A stretch of 6,158 bases of DNA from Arcanobacterium_A sp034173665 (GTDB lineage Bacteria > Actinomycetota > Actinomycetes > Actinomycetales > Actinomycetaceae), in the NCBI GenBank assembly GCA_034173665.1, contig JAXFDG010000033.1, positions 1 through 6,158 of the forward strand, written 5' to 3'. The notes below the pieces were generated by a model, which saw nothing but the letters and a program-made list of their open reading frames with translations, did no database searches and was not told the DNA's origin. Both the position numbers and the translations under genes were made by a program. Below are positions 1-4,236 of the stretch, piece after piece; positions within the stretch are counted from its first letter, which is position 1; each line of letters starts with the position of its first letter.

Positions 1-50
1 GAAAGTGCCTCAAAGCTACACTTTTTAGCAATTGAGAAAACTGGCTACTG

Positions 51-107
51 CAAACCTTTTCTCGTAATCAGAACCACGAGAAAAGTTTGGTTTTAAGCGT
101 GAAAACC
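51..107. repeat. Two adjacent hairpins, possible terminator
   Basis: Positions 51-65 pair with 76-89 (core CTTTTCTCGT / ACGAGAAAAG, one bulged base, 10-nt loop). The stem is followed on the plus strand by GTTTTAAG. A second small stem, GGTTTT at 89-94 with AAAACC at 102-107, starts where the first ends. The first could be a weak factor-independent terminator for plus-strand transcription entering from the left. The stem is AT-rich, so this is uncertain. Confidence 0.4.
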
Positions 108-160
108 GGCTTTTGGTAAGAAGAATCCAGCAGTCTCTTAATCTAGATGCTAACAGTACG

Positions 161-166
161 TATAAT
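161..166 (+). promoter_or_regulatory. Consensus -10 hexamer TATAAT
   Basis: TATAAT matches the sigma-70 type -10 consensus exactly. The hexamer 17 bp upstream (138-143, TTAATC) is a poor -35 element. A transcript from here would start near 173 and run through the inverted repeats at 221-326 towards the hairpin at 363-382. No open reading frame with a ribosome binding site follows, so any product would be an RNA. Confidence 0.35.
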
Positions 167-274
167 GGGGTACAAGCCGAGACTAGAAAACTTTTTGTGG
201 GGTTTCATACGATTTTACCTCCCGCTTTATGCCCATGACACTCAATCAGAGCGGGTAGTCATTCTTTGTTTACT

Positions 275-316
275 TCGATAATTATTTACCTCTGTTTACG
301 GTGAAGTAATTATTGA
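275..316. repeat. Long imperfect inverted repeat
   Basis: The left arm 275-290 pairs with the right arm 300-316 around a 9-nt loop. The two differences from perfect pairing are G-T wobbles in RNA, plus one bulged base. The core is ATAATTA/TAATTAT and the top of the stem is ACC/GGT. It overlaps a second palindrome, TGAATA-A-TATTCA at 314-326. Wobble-type differences suggest structure formed in RNA rather than a protein site. Confidence 0.5.
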
Positions 317-362
317 ATAATATTCATGCATTTGAAGTGCTCATAGAATCGAGAAAATAGTT

Positions 363-382
363 CGCCCGCCAAAAGGCGGGTG
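363..382 (-). terminator. GC-rich hairpin, candidate minus-strand terminator
   Basis: CCCGCC (365-370) and GGCGGG (375-380) form a perfect stem around an AAAA loop, extended by a G-T and a C-G pair to 363/382. Read on the minus strand, the hairpin is followed after three bases by TATTTTCT, a modest T tract. It would suit the end of a transcript coming from the LytTR/DUF3021 genes, although about 280 bp beyond the last stop codon. The plus-strand side has no T tract. Confidence 0.5.
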
Positions 383-419
383 ATGAAATAAATCCTACAA
401 GACTAGGCTTTCATGCTGA

Positions 420-597
420 CTACCAGACCTTTTTGACGCGGCGCGTCTCGATCTGAAAGCCAAGTACGACGCGAAAATCCGCGAATACCAAGCTAAAGAA
501 ACTACCGCATCCAAAGCTGCTCGACAATGCTCAGGAAGCGCTTCAGGCAAAACAGTCTCGTCACGTACTTTTTAGTATCAACTGGGAGGTCAGGTGA
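420..597 (+). pseudogene. Decayed, frameshifted coding remnant
   Basis: The frame from 420 reads LPDLFDAARLDLKAKYDAKI and continues as a charged, helix-like stretch to about 515. It then appears to shift by one base near 514-519 into a frame reading LLDNAQEALQAKQS and ending at TGA 595-597. Neither frame has a plausible start: a stop (417-419) lies directly upstream of the first part, and no ribosome binding site is seen. The composition is more GC-rich and codon-like than the DNA on either side. I read this as an internal or C-terminal scrap of a lost gene with coiled-coil character. The family is not recognised. A chance open stretch is the alternative. Confidence 0.45.
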
Positions 598-640
598 GTC
601 TCACCTCCATCGTTAACTCCTTTACAACGCGATGGAGGTG
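585..640. repeat. Three overlapping, mutually exclusive hairpins
   Basis: An 11-bp perfect inverted repeat, CACCTCCATCG (602-612) with CGATGGAGGTG (630-640), has a 17-nt loop. Its left arm overlaps two competing partners: GGTGAG (593-598) with CTCACC (600-605), and GGAGGT (585-590) with ACCTCC (603-608). It lies just beyond the stop of the DUF3021 gene. There is no T tract on either side, so it is not a standard terminator. Confidence 0.55.
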
Positions 641-658
641 GTGGCCAATAGTTTCAGC

Positions 659-1117
659 TTAGCTGTTGCTTGCTTGTAGTTTAGTATTTATTTCTTTGAT
701 ACTGCGTGCAGTGCTTGTGTAGCTGATTATCCAAATAACTGTATAGATTGTGATGAAGATGCCGGTGAAAAGCGTGAAGCCAGGTATTGTGATCGGGAAC
801 CACTTCAGGCCAAAGCCTGCTAGGCCGACGATTGTTAGCATTAGGGCAAAATTCCCGAGGGTTGCGGTGACCAAGGAGAGCTTTTCTGCATCAAATATTT
901 TTGCTGCAGCTAACGACAAGATTCCAATAAGTGCGTAGGTAGCTTTCGTAATAAAAGCCGCCAGTAGGGTGTTTTCGCCGAATTGCTCGAGGTATGCCGG
1001 AGTGGCCCAAACAAATACTGAAGTATCGCTGTTAATTGAAACAATTACTGAGACCAATAATTCTACGAAGGTTCCAATTGCGAGACCGTAGACGCTTGCC
1101 TTGATGATATTTTTCAT
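659..1117 (-). CDS. DUF3021 family four-helix membrane protein
   Basis: This is a 152-residue, strongly hydrophobic protein with four predicted transmembrane segments at roughly residues 6-28, 50-72, 84-106 and 111-133, a short charged loop near 76-80 and a polar C-terminal tail. Size, topology and its position directly after a LytTR gene fit DUF3021. In studied LytTR regulatory systems the small membrane partner holds the DNA-binding protein inactive; that role is inferred here. The start is well supported: minus-strand AAAGGAA lies five to six bases before the ATG. The gap to the upstream LytTR stop is 25 bp, so the two genes are very probably one transcript. There is no signal peptide beyond the first helix and no sign of truncation. 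Confidence 0.82.
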   Translation of the reverse strand: MKNIIKASVYGLAIGTFVELLVSVIVSINSDTSVFVWATPAYLEQFGENTLLAAFITKATYALIGILSLAAAKIFDAEKLSLVTATLGNFALMLTIVGLAGFGLKWFPITIPGFTLFTGIFITIYTVIWIISYTSTARSIKEINTKLQASNS

Positions 1118-1142
1118 GATATTTCCTTTATTTGATGAAGTT

Positions 1143-1607
1143 TTAGAGTCCGAGTTGGCGTTTGAAATTTGCGAGTGAACGACGCGAGACGTAGCAAGTT
1201 GTTTTATCTTTGAGTTTTAGTGAAATTGTGCCTGCGATTGAAAAATCAAGTGACTGTATGTGCTTCAGATTCACAATCTCGCTTTGAGAAATGCGAACGA
1301 ATTGTTTTGGGTTGAGTCGATCTTCTAGTTCAATAAGACGTTGACGTAATTGCATCTCTATGCCGTTGACTCTGACCCACACCCTTTTGTTACGAGTGAA
1401 GAACAAGGTGGCGTCAACTGTTTGAATTAGCTGATGGCTGGTGCCTGTGATTCCAACCAATTGTGTAAGTTCACTGCCATTGTTAGCAGCCTGTTCTATC
1501 TGGCGAATCTGTTCCGAGTATTCTCGGGCGAATATTTCGACTCGTTCATTTTGTTCTTCAGGGTCAATCTTGAGGAGCACCTTAATTGCGTTTCCTGCAT
1601 TGTTCAT
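1143..1607 (-). CDS. LytTR-domain DNA-binding regulator
   Basis: This 154-residue protein lacks a response-regulator receiver domain. Residues 1-55 form a polar, charged region beginning KVLLKIDPEEQNERVEI. Residues about 60-154 form the LytTR beta-type DNA-binding domain, with the hallmark strings FVRISQSEIVNLKHI (103-117) and YVSRRSLANFKRQLGL (139-154). Stand-alone LytTR proteins paired with a membrane protein are transcription factors that often control their own operon. The DUF3021 gene follows by 25 bp on the same strand. The ATG at 1605-1607 has no clear Shine-Dalgarno sequence. A GTG at 1578-1580 (residue 10, just before the conserved LLKIDPE) is an alternative start, with AGGA about 12 bases upstream. 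If the ATG is right, a leaderless transcript is possible. Family assignment is firm; the target genes are unknown. Confidence 0.88.
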   Translation of the reverse strand: MNNAGNAIKVLLKIDPEEQNERVEIFAREYSEQIRQIEQAANNGSELTQLVGITGTSHQLIQTVDATLFFTRNKRVWVRVNGIEMQLRQRLIELEDRLNPKQFVRISQSEIVNLKHIQSLDFSIAGTISLKLKDKTTCYVSRRSLANFKRQLGL

Positions 1608-1611
1608 GGTT

Positions 1612-1639
1612 TTAGGTTATGGGAATAATTCAAACCTAA
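1612..1639. promoter_or_regulatory. Inverted repeat upstream of LytTR gene, candidate operator
   Basis: TTAGGTT at 1612-1618 and AACCTAA at 1633-1639 are perfect inverted 7-mers whose starts are 21 bp apart, about two helical turns. The pair begins four bases before the LytTR start codon, in the divergent gap shared with the acetyltransferase gene. This placement would suit autoregulation, but known LytTR sites are usually direct repeats, so the binding protein is unknown. Confidence 0.35.
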
Positions 1640-1751
1640 TCCAGTAAGGTGAGTTATCCGGTCTATTTTCGGTGCTAAGCGGTTTAATAATTACTCTCCG
1701 AGACCACAGCATGCTTAAATGTTGGTTAGTAGTAAAGATGAGTTTGAATTC

Positions 1752-1759
1752 AGGAGGGG
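1752..1759 (+). promoter_or_regulatory. Strong ribosome binding site deciding a GTG start
   Basis: AGGAGGGG, nearly perfectly complementary to the 16S anti-Shine-Dalgarno sequence, ends five bases before the GTG at 1765-1767. An in-frame ATG at 1738-1740 has no comparable site, so translation of the acetyltransferase most likely begins at the GTG. Confidence 0.8.
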
Positions 1760-1764
1760 GAGCG

Positions 1765-2343
1765 GTGACTTCTAATCCTGTTGAAGTGCTTCAGTGCACT
1801 TTGCGGTATTGGCAGGAGTGCGATGCCTCCAGATTGTTTGAACTTTACCGAACACACTTAGATTTACATCGCCAAATGTCTCCGATTGGAAATTTGGAAG
1901 AAGCTAAATCGCTGCTCAGAGAGTTCCTCCCGATTCATCAAGACCGCTCCGTATTCTGTTTGGATATTGCCGGTGAAGCTTGTGGCTTGGTGGGGTTGCG
2001 TTTTGAAGCATTGGATACGGCGTCTGGCAAATTTGATCGTACTTGGGTTTGGTATTGGAGTGCGGGCTCTGCCAGAGGCAAAGGCTTAATGAAAGTTGCT
2101 GTAAAAACAGTATGCGATTGGGCTCAAGCACGTCTTGATAATAATTCGATCACGCCTGGGTATGAGCTTCTGCAGCAGATTCCATCTCCTGAGATTCGGC
2201 GTCTCGAGCTTGGGTATCGGCTGAATAATCCGGCTTCAGCAAAAGTGGCAGAATTTGCCGGGTTTATGGTTGAGGGAATAGAGCGTAAGAAATTTAAAAT
2301 CGACGGCGAACTAGTCGACGCCGTGATAGCTGCCCGATTGTAG
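1765..2343 (+). CDS. GNAT acetyltransferase, RimJ/RimL-like
   Basis: This predicted 192-residue N-acetyltransferase would transfer an acetyl group from acetyl-CoA to an amine; its substrate cannot be told. The acetyl-CoA binding segment is at about residues 96-120, with ARGKGL (103-108) as the Q/R-x-x-G-x-G/A motif. The C-terminal part, with N154-N155, S158 and EFAGFMVEGIERKKFKIDGE (163-182) and a final D-containing strand, follows the RimJ/RimL (Acetyltransf_3) pattern. That group includes ribosomal-protein N-acetyltransferases but also drug-modifying and metabolic enzymes. The start is GTG 1765, supported by AGGAGGGG upstream. The gene is divergent from the LytTR module and 149 bp upstream of nrdF on the same strand. 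No terminator is evident between them, so partial co-transcription is possible. Length is normal for the family and nothing appears broken. Confidence 0.82.
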   Translation: MTSNPVEVLQCTLRYWQECDASRLFELYRTHLDLHRQMSPIGNLEEAKSLLREFLPIHQDRSVFCLDIAGEACGLVGLRFEALDTASGKFDRTWVWYWSAGSARGKGLMKVAVKTVCDWAQARLDNNSITPGYELLQQIPSPEIRRLELGYRLNNPASAKVAEFAGFMVEGIERKKFKIDGELVDAVIAARL

Positions 2344-2372
2344 TGGCCTTAGTAGCTAAGTTGTAGCTCGCT

Positions 2373-2476
2373 AAAGTCCATCCTAAATTTGTGAGCACTT
2401 CGGCGCGGGTGAACATCAATCTATTGAAGTTTTTAAATTATGATTGAATCTTGAAATCAAAGTCCATTCCAAACTT
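2373..2476 (+). repeat. Imperfect direct repeat in the nrdF leader
   Basis: An 18-bp unit beginning AAAGTCCAT occurs at 2373-2390 and again at 2459-2476. It matches at 15 of 18 positions and all three differences are transitions. The second copy ends 16 bases before the nrdF start codon and runs close to its ribosome binding site. It may be a regulator-binding pair or a local duplication; no known nrd operator was recognised. Confidence 0.4.
2439..2444 (+). promoter_or_regulatory. Possible -10 element of nrdF
   Basis: TATGAT at 2439-2444 matches five of six -10 positions and lies about 50 bp before the nrdF start. No good -35 hexamer is found at 16-18 bp spacing, so the promoter is weak or activator-dependent, or the match is chance in an AT-rich stretch. 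Confidence 0.3.
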
Positions 2477-2492
2477 CTAAAGGTTGAAGCAA

Positions 2493-3470
2493 ATGACTAA
2501 CTCTAAGCTAAGGCTGCTCGATTCCGTACAGGCAATTAACTGGAACGAAATTATCGACGAAAAAGATCAAGAAGTTTGGGAACGTCTCACCGGAAACTTC
2601 TGGCTGCCAGAAAAAATTCCACTCTCTAATGACATTCAGTCTTGGAACACCCTAAAGCCGCATGAGCAGCAGATGACCACCCGCGTATTTACCGGTCTGA
2701 CCTTACTCGATACCATCCAGGGAACTGTAGGCGCAGTGTCTCTTATCCCCGACGCCGTCACCCCGCATGAAGAAGCAGTGCTCACAAACATTGCTTTCAT
2801 GGAATCGGTGCACGCTAAGTCGTATTCTTCAATCTTTTCTACTTTGATTTCGACGGAAGAAATTCGGGAAACTTTCCGCTGGTCTGAAGAAAACGAGTAT
2901 CTGCAGCGCAAGGCACAGATTGTGCTCGATTACTACCACGGTGACGACCCAGAAAAGCGCAAAGTTGCCTCGACTATGCTTGAGTCTTTCCTTTTTTATT
3001 CAGGTTTCTACGCACCAATGTACTGGTCTTCGCATGCAAAGCTCACCAATACCGCTGATTTGATTCGCCTCATCATTCGTGATGAAGCAGTGCATGGCTA
3101 CTACATTGGTTACAAGTACCAGCAGGCAGTGAAGAAGGCTTCGCCAGAGCGCCAGGAAGAGCTGCGCGATTACACTTATGAACTCTTGCTAGAGCTTTAC
3201 GATAACGAAGAGCTCTACACCGAATCGCTCTACGACGAGATGGGCTTAACCGAAGATGTGAAGATGTTCTTGCGCTACAACGCGAACAAGGCACTCATGA
3301 ATCTTGGTTATGAAGCACTCTTCCCAGCAGACCAGACTGCAGTGAACCCAGCAATTTTGGCTGCACTTTCACCGAATGCAGATGAGAATCACGACTTCTT
3401 CTCCGGCTCCGGTTCTTCTTACGTTATCGGTACTGCTGAAGCTACCGAAGATGAGGACTGGGATTTCTAA
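2493..3470 (+). CDS. nrdF: Class Ib ribonucleotide reductase, beta subunit
   Basis: NrdF is the radical-generating small subunit of the class Ib enzyme that reduces ribonucleoside diphosphates to deoxyribonucleotides with NrdE. All metal ligands are visible: D73, E104, H107, E164, E198 and H201, with the radical tyrosine Y111 in ESVHAKSYS. These fall at a constant +6 offset from the E. coli NrdF residues I recall. The C-terminus DEDWDF is the tail that docks to NrdE. The length, 325 residues, is normal. ATG 2493 is chosen because AAAGG (2479-2483) lies nine bases upstream; an in-frame TTG at 2484 touches that site and is unlikely. The flavodoxin NrdI, needed for the manganese cofactor, and NrdE and NrdH are not in the window; separate nrdF loci are known in Actinomycetota. 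The stop is followed at once by the phosphatase gene. Confidence 0.97.
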   Translation: MTNSKLRLLDSVQAINWNEIIDEKDQEVWERLTGNFWLPEKIPLSNDIQSWNTLKPHEQQMTTRVFTGLTLLDTIQGTVGAVSLIPDAVTPHEEAVLTNIAFMESVHAKSYSSIFSTLISTEEIRETFRWSEENEYLQRKAQIVLDYYHGDDPEKRKVASTMLESFLFYSGFYAPMYWSSHAKLTNTADLIRLIIRDEAVHGYYIGYKYQQAVKKASPERQEELRDYTYELLLELYDNEELYTESLYDEMGLTEDVKMFLRYNANKALMNLGYEALFPADQTAVNPAILAALSPNADENHDFFSGSGSSYVIGTAEATEDEDWDF

Positions 3471-4076
3471 GTGACCTACCGGATCCTCATCGTCTGCACT
3501 GGAAATATTTGCCGCTCTCCGATGGGAGAGGTAGTGCTGCGTGACTACTTCGCGCGCAAAGGAATCTCCGATGTTTCGGTAACATCGGCGGGAGTTTCTG
3601 CTGAGGAGCAGGGTAACCGTATTGATTCACGGGCACAAAAGGTGCTTCGCGATAACGATTATGATGTGCCGGTTAATCACTATGCGCATCGCGCTACCGC
3701 GGAAGAACTCAAAGAAGCTGATTTGATATTGGCAATGACTGTGGGGCACGCCCGTTCGCTGCGTTCAATGCTTGAATCGGTCGGCGGGGATACCCGGAAA
3801 GTTCATCTTTGGCGCGAGTTTGATGGCACAACCCCAATTTCTAGTGAAGGTGTTTTTGGGGCAGACGGCGTGCTCGGGCCAAATCGGGAAGCATTCGGTT
3901 CTGGTGCGGGGGCAGGTAGGAAGCGCTCGCAATACTCAGATTTTTATTCTTCTGATGGAAACTACGATGTGCCAGATCCTTGGTATGGCCCAGCAAGTGG
4001 CTTTGCGGATACTTTAGAGACCGTAGAAGCAGGTGCTGCTGGGATAGTTGAATGGGTTGCAGCCCAGGAATTTTAA
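3471..4076 (+). CDS. Low-molecular-weight protein-tyrosine phosphatase
   Basis: This predicted cytoplasmic phosphatase has 201 residues. The P-loop CTGNICRS holds the nucleophile C9, R15 and S16. The general-acid loop is DPWY (D169, P170). The family is usually about 150-165 residues; the excess lies between REFD (115-118) and DVPDP (166-170), where about 35 extra Gly/Ser-rich residues are inserted just before the acid loop. The GTG at 3471 must be the start or close to it, because the next in-frame ATG (residue 18) would remove the catalytic cysteine. The GTG directly follows the nrdF TAA in the same frame, so translation probably depends on reinitiation; the nearest Shine-Dalgarno-like string is a weak GAGGA at 3453-3457. 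Members dephosphorylate bacterial tyrosine kinases, arginine-phosphorylated proteins or host proteins; the substrate is unknown. The arsenate-reductase branch of the fold is less likely because the full CX5RS and DP motifs are present. Confidence 0.92.
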   Translation: MTYRILIVCTGNICRSPMGEVVLRDYFARKGISDVSVTSAGVSAEEQGNRIDSRAQKVLRDNDYDVPVNHYAHRATAEELKEADLILAMTVGHARSLRSMLESVGGDTRKVHLWREFDGTTPISSEGVFGADGVLGPNREAFGSGAGAGRKRSQYSDFYSSDGNYDVPDPWYGPASGFADTLETVEAGAAGIVEWVAAQEF

Positions 4077-4137
4077 GTGCAGAGCGGGAAACCGCTGATT
4101 GCGTGGTAAAAAACTAAAGTGCAGAGCGGGAAACCGC
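4075..4137 (+). repeat. Exact 21-bp direct repeat, 42-bp period
   Basis: Positions 4075-4095 and 4117-4137 are identical over 21 bases, starting in the phosphatase stop codon. Each contains the core CAGAGCGGGAAA followed by CCGC, so each copy can also fold as GCGG-GAAA-CCGC, a short stem closed by a GNRA-type tetraloop. The first copy gains one more pair (AGCGG/CCGCT). The spacer carries the A tract at 4108-4113. Confidence 0.85.
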
Positions 4138-4173
4138 AAAAATTCATCGAAAATATTGCGATTTCCCGCTCTG
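4122..4173. terminator. Long hairpin, candidate bidirectional terminator
   Basis: The arm 4122-4139 pairs with 4156-4173 at 17 of 18 positions around a 16-nt loop. It lies between two converging genes. On the minus strand the stem is followed, three bases later, by TTTAGTTTTTT, which makes it a good factor-independent terminator for the solute-binding protein transcript. In the plus direction there is no T tract, so termination of the nrdF-phosphatase transcript would rest on the hairpin alone. Confidence 0.65.
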
Positions 4174-4212
4174 AATGGGTGCTTAGATTAAATTTCCCGC
4201 TCTGGTTGGGTG
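4161..4212 (-). repeat. Inverted pair of the same repeat, 31-bp period
   Basis: Positions 4161-4181 and 4192-4212 match at 19 of 21 bases. Both contain TTTCCCGCTCTG, the reverse complement of the core in the direct repeats at 4075-4137. Together there are four cores, two in each orientation, within about 140 bp. A nine-base match to the core, CAGAGCGGG, also lies at 247-255, facing CCCGCT at 221-226. Confidence 0.75.
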
Positions 4213-4236
4213 GTTACGGTAGATGTCTACCCGCGC

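Larger units (their letters stand above)
1..419. other. Non-coding, structure-rich region
   Basis: I see no convincing gene here on either strand. What is visible is a series of inverted repeats (51-89, 89-107, 221-255, 275-316, 314-326, 363-382) and a consensus -10 hexamer at 161-166; the stronger ones are listed separately. The region could be the 3' flank of a gene to the left, a small-RNA locus, or DNA left after gene decay next to the remnant at 420-597. Confidence 0.6.

Noticed and set aside
361..455. Plus-strand frame reading into the remnant, including GFHADYQTF
   Set aside because: The frame runs through the GC-rich hairpin, has no start signal and ends at a stop near 457; only a small part might belong to the remnant, by a second frameshift that I cannot support.
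1..658. Insertion sequence or transposon ends
   Set aside because: No transposase fragment is recognised, and the inverted repeats are local hairpins rather than paired element ends with target duplications.
1434..1647. Two overlapping plus-strand frames within and beyond the LytTR gene
   Set aside because: They overlap the LytTR coding region on the opposite strand and have no start signals or recognisable protein features.
2344..2492. NrdR-box operator for nrdF
   Set aside because: I looked for paired palindromic sites of the ACAnTATnTTGT kind and found none convincing.
2636..3294. Open frames on the minus strand inside nrdF
   Set aside because: They are antisense to a conserved gene; cysteine-, serine- and arginine-rich translations are typical of shadow frames.
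4075..4212. CRISPR-like array
   Set aside because: There are only two direct copies in each orientation, with unequal periods (42 and 31) and no regular spacers or cas genes; the inverted arrangement fits a terminator or REP-like element better.
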